A stretch of 11,234 bases of DNA from CAZCBJ01 sp964496705 (lineage in GTDB: Bacteria; Chloroflexota; Anaerolineae; Anaerolineales; Anaerolineaceae). The number at the start of each line of letters is the position of its first letter. Within the stretch, counting starts at the first letter, position 1. The notes beneath the pieces are model-generated. The model saw only the letters and a list, made by a program, of their open reading frames with translations. It was not told the origin of the DNA and ran no database searches. The translations under genes were made by a program, and so were the position numbers. Shown piece by piece: positions 1 to 5,928 of the stretch. The stretch covers positions 1-11,234 of the forward strand of contig CAZCBJ010000121.1 of assembly GCA_964496705.1 (NCBI GenBank), written 5' to 3'.

Positions 1-362
1 TCTTCCATTGAGATTTGACCGCGTAGAAATGCGCCTTCTTCGGTCGCAAAAGCCTGCACCACGACATCACCCCAAATGCGCCCGGTGCTGCGAATTTCCA
101 GCTTCTCAGCCGTGATATTCCCTCGCACCGCCCCAGCCACAACCACCGTATTGGCGCGCAGATTGGGGCAGGTTACCCGTCCCGTCTCACCAACCACCAC
201 CAGCCCGAGCAGCGATATTTCGCCGTCAAATGTGCCTTCAATGCGCACCCCGCCGCTGCCGCGCAGGTTGCCCTGCCAGTTGATCCCCGGTCCGAGCACG
301 CTGGTCACCCGTTCAACGGGTGCCACCTGCGGCTGGGATGGGGGTTGATTGCGCCTGAACAT
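1..362 (-). CDS. Bactofilin (polymer-forming cytoskeletal protein), 3' end cut by window
   Basis: Bactofilins self-assemble without nucleotide into filaments and serve as scaffolds for cell shape, cell-wall enzymes or membrane-bound structures in the cytoplasm. Read leftward from ATG at 362-360, the 120 visible residues start with a short polar, Pro/Gln-rich tail (MFRRNQPPSQPQ, then about ten more residues). From about residue 25 comes the repetitive right-handed beta-helix pattern of the DUF583/bactofilin core: INWQGNL, GVRIEGTFDGEI, LVVVGETGRV, ANTVVVAGAVRGNI and KLEIRSTGRIWGDV. The short turns centred on G-x-I/V are diagnostic. The start is supported by a perfect AGGAGG 6 nt upstream (369-374) and by a matching promoter. 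No stop is reached before the window edge, so the length is unknown. The family call is firm; the cellular role here cannot be read from the sequence. Confidence 0.88.
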   Translation of the reverse strand, partial: MFRRNQPPSQPQVAPVERVTSVLGPGINWQGNLRGSGGVRIEGTFDGEISLLGLVVVGETGRVTCPNLRANTVVVAGAVRGNITAEKLEIRSTGRIWGDVVVQAFATEEGAFLRGQISME

Positions 363-384
363 GAAAGTCCTCCTGTTAAGTATC

Positions 385-413
385 ATTTTACCCGGTTCTG
401 GACGGGATTACAA
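385..413 (-). promoter_or_regulatory. Promoter of the bactofilin gene
   Basis: On the minus strand, TTGTAA (413-408) is followed after a 17-nt spacer by TAAAAT (390-385). That is 4/6 and 5/6 matches to the sigma70 consensus, about 22 nt before the bactofilin start codon. The -35 bases are the same ones that read TTACAA on the plus strand for the divergent methyltransferase promoter. Prediction from sequence only. Confidence 0.45.
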
Positions 414-437
414 ATATTTGATGCTTGCAGGTATAAT
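408..437 (+). promoter_or_regulatory. Promoter of the methyltransferase gene
   Basis: A perfect TATAAT (432-437) lies 29 nt before the methyltransferase start. TTACAA (408-413) sits 18 nt upstream of it as a weak -35. A 6-bp inverted repeat (GATGCT at 420-425, AGCATC at 441-446) brackets the -10 box, and a perfect 10-bp palindrome CAAATATTTG lies at 411-420. Either could be a regulator site. Prediction from sequence only. Confidence 0.55.
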
Positions 438-466
438 CGCAGCATCTACTGATCAGGAGCCTGGCA

Positions 467-1225
467 ATGACCGACGAACGTGACATGCAAATATCTGCCT
501 ATTGGGAAAATTACAACACCACTTCGATGAACGACACCTTTGTGGCGACACTGGAAACCGAAATGATCGCCCGCCACATACATGCTGATGACGTGGTCTT
601 GGACCTGGGCTGTGGGGACGGCACCGGCAGCATCGATTACCGAAAAAAATGCGCCGGCTATGCCGGATTTGACCGCTCCAACAAGATGCTCACTGTATTC
701 AGAGAACGCGAGCCAGGCCATTCACTGGGACGGGCTGACCTGCGCGCCATCCCGCTCTCAGTTCATCAAGACCTGCCATTCAGCGTCGTGATCACCCAGC
801 GATCTTTGATCAACCTGCCGGATGAAGAATCCCAGGAAATCGTCCTGCGGCAATTGCCAGCCTTTCTGCATCCAGGCGGAAGGCTGTTGATTTGCGAAGC
901 CTTTCGCGATGGCGCTGCCAACATCAACGCCCTGCGCACCGAATTCGGCTATACCGCCATCCCCGCCCGTTGGCACAATGTCCACTTGAATCGTTCATTG
1001 GTTGAAAAAGTGCTCAATCCACAGATGGAGCTCATCGTTGAAGAAGATTTGAGCATGTACTTCTTTCTCACCCGCGTGGTGAAACAGATCATTCACGGCA
1101 ACGTTCTACTGGACTGGAATGACCCTTTCAACAAGATGGCATTTGACCTCTCCCGCAGTCCCCACTCCCCGAAATTCCGCGGCTACAGCCACATCTCGCT
1201 GCAGGTCTGGCAAAAGAAAGGTTAG
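467..1225 (+). CDS. Class I SAM-dependent methyltransferase, substrate unknown
   Basis: A 252-residue soluble protein with the Rossmann-type fold of class I methyltransferases. Visible motifs in order: motif I VLDLGCGDGTG (44-54) for SAM binding; the acidic end of strand 2 in GFDRS (D69), expected to hold the ribose; ADLRAIPL (90-97, D91) near the adenine; VVITQRSLINLPD (107-119), the motif IV position; and LHPGGRLLICE (134-144), the typical post-motif loop. The C-terminal third (about 150-252) has no motif I recognise and should set the substrate. The ATG is chosen because AGGAG (455-459) lies 7 nt before it and a good promoter precedes it. It stands alone on its strand between a bactofilin and a leftward envelope-type unit, and its stop overlaps the end of the converging acyltransferase gene by 4 nt. 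The fold is certain; the substrate is not inferable. Confidence 0.85.
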   Translation: MTDERDMQISAYWENYNTTSMNDTFVATLETEMIARHIHADDVVLDLGCGDGTGSIDYRKKCAGYAGFDRSNKMLTVFREREPGHSLGRADLRAIPLSVHQDLPFSVVITQRSLINLPDEESQEIVLRQLPAFLHPGGRLLICEAFRDGAANINALRTEFGYTAIPARWHNVHLNRSLVEKVLNPQMELIVEEDLSMYFFLTRVVKQIIHGNVLLDWNDPFNKMAFDLSRSPHSPKFRGYSHISLQVWQKKG

Positions 1226-1971
1226 TCTGGTGAGAAATCACCACGGTATTGCACTGGCAGCAAAGCCGCAATGTGCTTCATCACCATCCGGCGAATAGAT
1301 TCATCCTGCGCTTCAGCATGGGGAGCAGGTGGCTCGAGAGTATAGGGTGCGCCGAAAGTTACCATTAGCGATTCCCCCTCCTCATGAACCCCCACGGGTT
1401 GAATCGTTAATCCAACCAGGCTGAGAGCGCGTATGAACCTGCCCACACCGGGCGGCGGGAGAGACAAACTCCCATTCAACGAGTCCATTCCCTCCGGAGC
1501 CAGACCGATTACCGGCTTTTCAGCCTGCCGCGCAAACGCCATGATTCTGCGTACCGACAGACCGCGCTCCAGACTGTCGGCGGGTCGGGGCGGCATGGGC
1601 GGCATTTGCAGGAACCCATAAGCACGTGAAATCAAACCAAACACACTGCGCGTTATCGGGGTCAGAAAGCGCGCCCGCAAGGCATCCGGGTAATTCCAGG
1701 CTGCCGTCATGATCCAAGTAATTTCATCTGGATAAACGCTGCTCACCGCCGCTGCGACCCACCAGGCTGGTAATCCTGAGCGAGAAGTATGGTTGACGGT
1801 CAGTAAGCGCGAAATGCCAACCTGTAAATGTTCAAGCCCTTGCGCCACAACCGGAACAGCGGTCGAGCGAACAATTCCTTGCGCATCGACCTGAAAAGAG
1901 CGTTTGCGCCCGACCAACGCGCTGCTGATCACCCTTAATAATTTGAGTGTTGGAAAATGAACCTTGCGCAC
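1222..1971 (-). CDS. Diverged PlsC-like (lysophospholipid) acyltransferase
   Basis: A 249-residue protein resembling the LPLAT/AGPAT superfamily, membrane-associated enzymes that move acyl groups from acyl-ACP or acyl-CoA to lysophosphatidate or related acceptors. Visible: LLTVNHTSRSG (57-66) at the NHxxxxD catalytic motif; IGLAPEGMDS (155-164) resembling the FPEGTRS acceptor-binding motif; PPGVGRFIRA (173-182); QPVGV (191-195); and VTFGAPY (204-210), as in the family's late FGxP motif. The His is present, but the position five residues later, normally Asp, is Gly66. Activity or chemistry may therefore differ, or this may be a subfamily that lacks the Asp. The start is GTG, 17 nt after the epimerase stop, with only a weak GGGTGGG upstream, so translational coupling to the epimerase is likely. 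The superfamily call is good; the reaction is uncertain. Confidence 0.6.
   Translation of the reverse strand: MRKVHFPTLKLLRVISSALVGRKRSFQVDAQGIVRSTAVPVVAQGLEHLQVGISRLLTVNHTSRSGLPAWWVAAAVSSVYPDEITWIMTAAWNYPDALRARFLTPITRSVFGLISRAYGFLQMPPMPPRPADSLERGLSVRRIMAFARQAEKPVIGLAPEGMDSLNGSLSLPPPGVGRFIRALSLVGLTIQPVGVHEEGESLMVTFGAPYTLEPPAPHAEAQDESIRRMVMKHIAALLPVQYRGDFSPD
1228..1243 (+). other. Small hairpin with GAAA loop after the methyltransferase stop
   Basis: TGGTGA (1228-1233) and TCACCA (1238-1243) form a perfect 6-bp stem closed by GAAA, a GNRA-type tetraloop in the plus-strand RNA. It begins 2 nt after the methyltransferase stop and lies inside the 3' coding end of the converging acyltransferase gene. 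No U-run follows, so it is not a standard intrinsic terminator. It may protect the mRNA 3' end or be chance. Confidence 0.35.
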
Positions 1972-1988
1972 TGCCCACCCGCAAATGC

Positions 1989-2918
1989 TCAGCGCGGTTT
2001 CAGGCGCAGGTCGCGCCTGAGGGTCAAACGCAGACCATCTTCCAGTTGAATCGAGGGCTGATAATTGAGTCGGCCGCGCGCCAGCCCGATATCCGCACAG
2101 AGGCGCGCCGGACCGCGTTCATTCCGCGGGTTGTAGACAACCTCAGGCATCGTACCGGTCACCTCAACCACCAGCCGCACCAGGTCGCGGATGCTGGTGT
2201 CCACCCCGCTGCCCACATTGATCACCTGCTGGTTCACGTCTGGCGCGGTGGAAGCCGCCACCATGGCAAAAACAACATCGTCCACATACACATAATCTCG
2301 CGTCTGGCTTCCATCCCCATTGATTACCAGTGTTCCGCCTTCCAGCGCCTGGCGCAGGAAATTAGGGATCACCGGGGCATTCACCGGCGGTAGGGGTTGC
2401 CCCGGTCCGTATGCGTTGAAAACGCGCAGGATAACCGTTTCAATTCCCCACAACGCTCCGATGGTGTCCACATAGTATTCGGCTGCCAGCTTGGATACAG
2501 CATAAGGTGAGCGTGGGTTGGGCTTCACGTCCTCCCTCACCGGCTGTTCGGCCTGGTCTCCATAGACAGCTCCTGAGGAAATTAACACCACCCGTTTCAC
2601 CCCCACATCACGCATGGCCTCCATCAAAGTAACCGTCCCACCCACGTTCACCTGGTTGTATTCACGCGGATACAGGATCGACTCCGGAACCAGCACCCGC
2701 GCTGCCAGATGATAGACGCAGTCCACATCTTGCAAAAGAGTCCAAAGCTTGGGGCGGTCATTCACATCGCCGCGCGTGAAATGCACCTCGGGTGAGAGCG
2801 CTTCAGGGTTCCCCGTGGAAAGGTCATCCACAGCCCGAACCGACTGACCTTCGCGAACCAACTGGTTGGCCAAAGCAGATCCCAGAAAACCCGCCGCCCC
2901 GGTGATTAGATAACGCAT
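1989..2918 (-). CDS. NAD-dependent epimerase/dehydratase (extended SDR), UDP-glucose 4-epimerase-like
   Basis: A 309-residue extended short-chain dehydrogenase/reductase, the family that epimerises or dehydrates nucleotide sugars for surface polysaccharide and glycan synthesis. Visible: the N-terminal nucleotide-binding motif TGAAGFLG (6-13); Asp at 31-32 after strand 2 (AVDDLSTGN), which favours NAD; GDVND (50-54); YHLAA (69-73); the SSG of the catalytic Ser region (114-116); YAVSK (139-143) giving catalytic Tyr139 and Lys143; and NAYGPGQ (168-174). A longer reading from 2960 exists. The ATG at 2918-2916 is preferred because the glycine motif then starts at the usual position and AGGGA lies 9 nt upstream. 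The plausible promoter at 2962-2991 would also leave the upstream start within about 2 nt of the -10 box. It heads a leftward unit with the acyltransferase gene. The family is certain; the sugar substrate is not determined. Confidence 0.88.
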   Translation of the reverse strand: MRYLITGAAGFLGSALANQLVREGQSVRAVDDLSTGNPEALSPEVHFTRGDVNDRPKLWTLLQDVDCVYHLAARVLVPESILYPREYNQVNVGGTVTLMEAMRDVGVKRVVLISSGAVYGDQAEQPVREDVKPNPRSPYAVSKLAAEYYVDTIGALWGIETVILRVFNAYGPGQPLPPVNAPVIPNFLRQALEGGTLVINGDGSQTRDYVYVDDVVFAMVAASTAPDVNQQVINVGSGVDTSIRDLVRLVVEVTGTMPEVVYNPRNERGPARLCADIGLARGRLNYQPSIQLEDGLRLTLRRDLRLKPR

Positions 2919-2961
2919 GGTCACATTTCCCTGATGGTGAAGTTGTGGTTTATCTGGCAAA

Positions 2962-2991
2962 ATTATAGCATATCACCCCAGGAAATCTTAA
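2962..2991 (-). promoter_or_regulatory. Promoter of the epimerase-acyltransferase unit
   Basis: On the minus strand, TTAAGA (2991-2986), an 18-nt spacer and a perfect TATAAT (2967-2962) preceded by TGC form an extended -10 element. It lies about 43 nt before the epimerase ATG. The -10 area carries TATGCTAT, which recurs in mirror orientation in the divergent rubrerythrin promoter. Confidence 0.55.
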
Positions 2992-3018
2992 AACGAGAAA
3001 ATTGGGGGTATCGGGTTA

Positions 3019-3048
3019 TTGACGGTTTACCACATCATCCATTATGCT
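3019..3048 (+). promoter_or_regulatory. Promoter of the rubrerythrin gene
   Basis: TTGACG (3019-3024, 5/6 of consensus) is followed after 18 nt by TATGCT (3043-3048, 4/6). The proposed start codon is 30 nt further on. An alternative extended -10, TGC then TATGCA at 3048-3053, overlaps it. No peroxide- or oxygen-regulator site was recognised with confidence. Confidence 0.5.
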
Positions 3049-3078
3049 ATGCACCATCCCCCCTTTCAGGAGAAAATG

Positions 3079-3576
3079 ATGAGCAAAACCAACGAAAACC
3101 TAAAAGCCGCCTTCGCCGGTGAATCGCAGGCCAACCGAAAATATCTGGCGTTTGCCAAAAAGGCAGAAGAAGAGGGATTTCCGCAAATTGCCCGCCTCTT
3201 TCGGGCTGCAGCCGAAGCCGAAACCATCCACGCTCACAGTCATCTGCGGCTGCTCGGAGCGGTAAAATCCACCACCGAAAACCTGCAGGCCGCCGCCGAA
3301 GGTGAACACTACGAAGCCGTGTCCATGTACCCCGATTTCATCGCCCAGGCTGAAATGGAAGGCGATAAAAAGGCCATCACCACCTTCGGCTGGGCGATGG
3401 AAGCTGAAAAAGTGCATGAACAGCTATATCGTGATGCGCTCGATTCGATGAACGCTGAAGCCGAGCCATTTGATTATTATCTCTGCCCGGTGTGCGGTTA
3501 TGTGCATGCCCGCAATGCGCCCGAACAATGCCCAATTTGCGGCACCAGAGCGTCGCGCTTCATCCGCATGCAATGA
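3079..3576 (+). CDS. rbr: Rubrerythrin
   Basis: Rubrerythrin is a cytoplasmic non-haem di-iron peroxidase that reduces hydrogen peroxide using electrons from rubredoxin or NAD(P)H-linked reductases, typical of anaerobes and microaerophiles. The 165 residues hold a four-helix ferritin-like domain (about 1-130). Its ligands are readable by position: E15 (FAGESQANRKY), E48 and H51 in ETIH, an acidic cluster E74-E79 with E92/E94, and E110 and H113 in EKVH. A C-terminal rubredoxin-like iron site follows: CPVCG (136-140) and CPICG (151-155). Two ATGs are adjacent. The second (3079) is chosen because AGGAG (3068-3072) is then 6 nt upstream; 3076 is the alternative. A TTG-initiated extension from 3019 is rejected because it would start inside the -35 box. 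The lactate permease gene follows after 46 nt, possibly co-transcribed. Confidence 0.95.
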   Translation: MSKTNENLKAAFAGESQANRKYLAFAKKAEEEGFPQIARLFRAAAEAETIHAHSHLRLLGAVKSTTENLQAAAEGEHYEAVSMYPDFIAQAEMEGDKKAITTFGWAMEAEKVHEQLYRDALDSMNAEAEPFDYYLCPVCGYVHARNAPEQCPICGTRASRFIRMQ

Positions 3577-3623
3577 TTCTGACCTCATCTCTGTCTGAAA
3601 AATTTCGAGGATAAGATCAGAAT
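3576..3623. repeat. Imperfect inverted repeat between rubrerythrin and lactate permease
   Basis: Positions 3576-3589 pair with 3610-3623 at 12 of 14 positions (mismatches at 3583/3616 and 3586/3613) around a 20-nt loop. The outer 7 bp, ATTCTGA and TCAGAAT, are perfect. The right arm overlaps the likely Shine-Dalgarno (GAGGA, 3607-3611) and the first base of the TTG start. It could be an mRNA hairpin limiting permease translation, or an operator. No U-run follows, so it is not a plain terminator. Confidence 0.45.
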
Positions 3624-5263
3624 TGTCCATCTGGGAACAGAACTATCATCCCCTCGGCGCCTGGCTTTCCACCGCCGTCGCGCTGGCTCCCATGGCGGTC
3701 TTGTTGGGGTGTCTGGGGATTCTGCGGCTTAAAGCCCACTGGTCAGCGTTATTGGGGTTGGCAACTGCGTTGGCAGCAGCAGTATTGGCTTACGCGATGC
3801 CGCTGCGCAGCGCAGCAGCCAGCGCCTTGTATGGCGCGCTCTATGGCCTGTTGCCCATCGGCTGGATCATCCTCAATGTTCTATTTCTGTATAACCTTGC
3901 CAGCCGCAGAAATCTGCTGACCGCGCTTCAACGCAGCCTGGTGAGGATCACCCGCGACCGCCGACTGCAGCTCGTTTTGGTCGCCTTTTGCCTGGGCGCA
4001 TTTTTCGAAGGTGCAGCGGGCTTTGGCACGCCGGTGGCGGTTACAGCAGCCATCCTGATGGGACTGGGCTTCCCGCCCCTGACCGCCGCCGCGACCTCTC
4101 TGATTGCCAACACCGCGCCGGTGCCGTTTGCCGCGCTTGGCACTCCACTGATTGCCCTGCAGGGCGTCACCGGCCTGGAGCTGGGCAGTCTGACCGTGAC
4201 CACCGCGCGCCAGTTGACCCCGTTCACGCTGCTGATCCCATTCTGGATCGTGGCAGTGATGGCGGGCTGGCGCAAGATGCTTGAAGTATGGCCGGCGCTG
4301 CTGCTCAGCGGTGTCTGCTATGCGGCCCTCCAACTGGCGGTCGCCAGCCTGCACGGCCCCTGGCTGGTCAACCTGCTGGCATCCTCGATCACCCTGGGCG
4401 TGATGTGGCTCTTCTTGAAGCGTTGGCAACCAGCCCGCATTTACCGCTTTCACCAGGACGCCGAAGAAACTTGCGCCATTGACAGCGAAGAGGCCGAGCG
4501 GTCTGAGCTGCGCAGGGCCTGGCTGCCCTGGATCATCCTCTGCCTGCTGGTGCTGGTCTGGGGCATGCCGCAGGTGCGCGATTGGCTGGATAGCCTTTCG
4601 ATCATCCGCTTGCCCATCACCGGACTGCACCAACAGGTGCTGCGCATGCCGCCGTTGACCACCCAGCCGCAGGCAGAATCGGCGGTGTGGATGGTCAACT
4701 GGCTGTCGGCCAGCGGCACGGCGATCCTGCTGGCTGGCCTGATCTGCGCAGGGACGCTGCGCTTTTCTGTTCAGGAAGCCTGGCGCGTTTATTCCGGCAC
4801 GGTCAGGCAATTATTCCTGCCGTTGGTCACCATTTGCGCCACACTGGGCATCGGTTTTGTCACCCGCTACAGCGGCATGGACGGCACACTGGGCCTGGCT
4901 TTCGCCCAAACCGGCAAACTGTTCCCCTTTTTTGGCACGCTGCTGGGCTGGCTGGGTGTGGCGCTGACCGGGTCAGATACTTCGTCCAATGTATTGTTTG
5001 GCAGCCTGCAAAAAGTCACCGCCAATCAACTGGGCTTGAGCGCAGTGTTGATGGCAGCCGCCAATTCTGCCGGCGGTGTGATGGGGAAGATGATCAATGC
5101 CCAATCCATCGTCATCGCCAGCACCGCCACCCACTGGCACGGTCACGAGAGCAACATCCTGCGCGCGGTTTTCTGGCACAGCCTGACGCTGGCTGTCCTG
5201 GTCGGCTTGCTGGTGCTGCTCATGGCGTTCATCCCTCCTTTTACCCTGTTGGTCCCCCATTGA
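3623..5263 (+). CDS. lldP: L-lactate permease (LctP family)
   Basis: An integral inner-membrane transporter for L-lactate (often also D-lactate and glycolate) with protons. The 546 residues are the usual length for the family (TC 2.A.14) and contain many hydrophobic segments, for example about 13-36, 39-59, 66-90 and 117-147. Diagnostic blocks are FFEGAAGFGTPVAV (127-140), AATSLIANTAPVPFAALGTP (156-175), and the late GSDTSSNVLFGSLQ (450-463) followed by MAAANSAGGVMGKM and INAQSI. The start is TTG: the N-terminus WEQNYHPLGAWL then matches the family's usual opening, and GAGGA lies 11 nt upstream, a rather long spacing. A charged cytoplasmic loop lies near 274-299. No lactate dehydrogenase or lutABC genes are next to it, so whether it imports lactate as a substrate or exports fermentation product is unresolved. 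The inverted repeat over its start suggests translational or operator control. Confidence 0.93.
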   Translation: MSIWEQNYHPLGAWLSTAVALAPMAVLLGCLGILRLKAHWSALLGLATALAAAVLAYAMPLRSAAASALYGALYGLLPIGWIILNVLFLYNLASRRNLLTALQRSLVRITRDRRLQLVLVAFCLGAFFEGAAGFGTPVAVTAAILMGLGFPPLTAAATSLIANTAPVPFAALGTPLIALQGVTGLELGSLTVTTARQLTPFTLLIPFWIVAVMAGWRKMLEVWPALLLSGVCYAALQLAVASLHGPWLVNLLASSITLGVMWLFLKRWQPARIYRFHQDAEETCAIDSEEAERSELRRAWLPWIILCLLVLVWGMPQVRDWLDSLSIIRLPITGLHQQVLRMPPLTTQPQAESAVWMVNWLSASGTAILLAGLICAGTLRFSVQEAWRVYSGTVRQLFLPLVTICATLGIGFVTRYSGMDGTLGLAFAQTGKLFPFFGTLLGWLGVALTGSDTSSNVLFGSLQKVTANQLGLSAVLMAAANSAGGVMGKMINAQSIVIASTATHWHGHESNILRAVFWHSLTLAVLVGLLVLLMAFIPPFTLLVPH

Positions 5264-5295
5264 ACCAGACGATCAACCGCTATCGCTTTTCTGGT
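5264..5295 (+). other. Weak hairpin after lldP
   Basis: ACCAGA (5264-5269) pairs with TCTGGT (5290-5295). An inner CGAT/ATCG (5270-5273 with 5282-5285) could extend the stem across a CTTT bulge. It starts immediately after the lldP stop. No U-tract follows, so termination would be weak at best. Its right arm overlaps the likely -10 element of the next gene. Confidence 0.25.
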
Positions 5296-5300
5296 AAAAT
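5292..5300 (+). promoter_or_regulatory. Extended -10 promoter before the DUF3090 operon
   Basis: TGG followed by TAAAAT (5295-5300) forms an extended -10 element about 29 nt before the DUF3090 start. No good -35 is visible at 17-18 nt. If active, it starts the run DUF3090 to folP, which otherwise has no gap large enough for an obvious promoter. Confidence 0.4.
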
Positions 5301-5329
5301 TGTCTCAGCCCCAAGGAAGGCGGTAGCTT

Positions 5330-5854
5330 ATGGCACAAGACATGGATTTTGACCCGGTCAATCACATCACTGTGGACGCAATCGGCAAACCCGGCCAGCG
5401 GGTTTTTTATCTTCAGGCCTGGCAAGATGAACGGTTGGTCACATTGCTGGTGGAAAAGGTACAGATCCAAACCCTGGCCGTTGGCGTTGAACAATTTCTG
5501 GGTGAGGTTAAATCAAGATTCCCGGACCTGGAAGAAGCCTCCGCCGATTATGATGAAGACAAAATGCATATTCATCCCCCGCTGGATCCGTTGTTTCGCG
5601 TCGGGGAGATGGGCATTGGATACGATCCTGACCGCGACCTGTTGATCCTGGTGGCGCGTGAGGTGATTGGTGAAAACCAGGATGCCGAGGAACTGCGCGC
5701 GGTTCGTTTTTGGTGCACGCGCGCTCAGTTGCGCGCGATGTGCAACTGGGGACTGGAAGTCTGCAGCCGCGGGCGTCCGCTGTGCGCGCAGTGCGGTGAG
5801 CCGATTGACCCGGAAGGGCATTTCTGCCCGAAAAAGAACGGGCATAAGCATTAA
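5330..5854 (+). CDS. DUF3090 family protein (TIGR03847-like) with C-terminal zinc-ribbon-like tail
   Basis: A 174-residue soluble protein of unknown function. It matches the DUF3090 family known from Actinobacteria and Chloroflexi, where it is typically encoded beside an SCO1664-family protein, as here. Visible signatures: an N-terminal block GKPGQRVFYLQAWQDERLVT (19-38) followed by LLVEKVQIQTLA (39-50); an acidic middle with DPLFRVGEMGIGYD (86-99); RAVRFWCTRAQLRAM (123-137); and a C-terminal metal-site candidate CAQCG (152-156), GHFCP (163-167) and NGHKH (170-174). Candidate ligands are C152, C155, C166 and H164 or H172. The ATG is preceded by AAGGAAGGCGG (5313-5323). It appears to be the first gene of the operon. 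Family membership is confident; the biochemical role is unknown, and the Cys/His cluster suggests metal binding rather than proving it. Confidence 0.85.
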   Translation: MAQDMDFDPVNHITVDAIGKPGQRVFYLQAWQDERLVTLLVEKVQIQTLAVGVEQFLGEVKSRFPDLEEASADYDEDKMHIHPPLDPLFRVGEMGIGYDPDRDLLILVAREVIGENQDAEELRAVRFWCTRAQLRAMCNWGLEVCSRGRPLCAQCGEPIDPEGHFCPKKNGHKH

Positions 5855-5862
5855 GATCTGTC

Positions 5863-5928
5863 TGGATAAATTTTTCATCCTCCGCCAGGGATGAGGATAA
5901 CGATTCATATGGATAAATCCTTCATCCT
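5863..5928 (+). repeat. Near-identical 19-nt direct repeat around the SCO1664-family start codon
   Basis: TGGATAAATTTTTCATCCT (5863-5881) and TGGATAAATCCTTCATCCT (5910-5928) agree at 17 of 19 positions and lie 47 nt apart. The second copy is the start of the gene (MDKSFIL). The first copy, read as CTG GAT AAA TTT TTC ATC CTC, gives the related peptide LDKFFIL before a stop at 5892-5894. It looks like a partial duplication of the gene start. Confidence 0.6.

Noticed and set aside
76..348. Plus-strand 90-codon open frame at the left edge
   Set aside because: It is antisense to the bactofilin gene, Pro/Thr/Arg-rich and without a ribosome site.
2919..2960. Upstream start for the epimerase adding 14 residues
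   Set aside because: The extra peptide precedes the usual N-terminal glycine motif, and the start would lie about 2 nt from the predicted -10 box; the ATG at 2918 has a better ribosome site.
3019..3078. TTG start extending rubrerythrin by 20 residues
   Set aside because: The TTG is part of the predicted -35 box, and the family normally begins at the MSKTNENLKAAF segment, which has AGGAG 6 nt upstream.
3881..4810. Long minus-strand open frame (309 codons) opposite lldP
   Set aside because: Its product is rich in Gln, Arg, Gly and Ala without domain pattern, lacks a ribosome site, and lies antisense to an unmistakable transporter gene; it is a by-product of GC-rich codon use.
5825..5844. Hairpin TGCCCG/CGGGCA as a terminator at the DUF3090 end
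   Set aside because: The stem is only 6 bp, lies within the coding sequence for the conserved CPKKNGH tail, and no U-run follows; the next genes are spaced like an operon.
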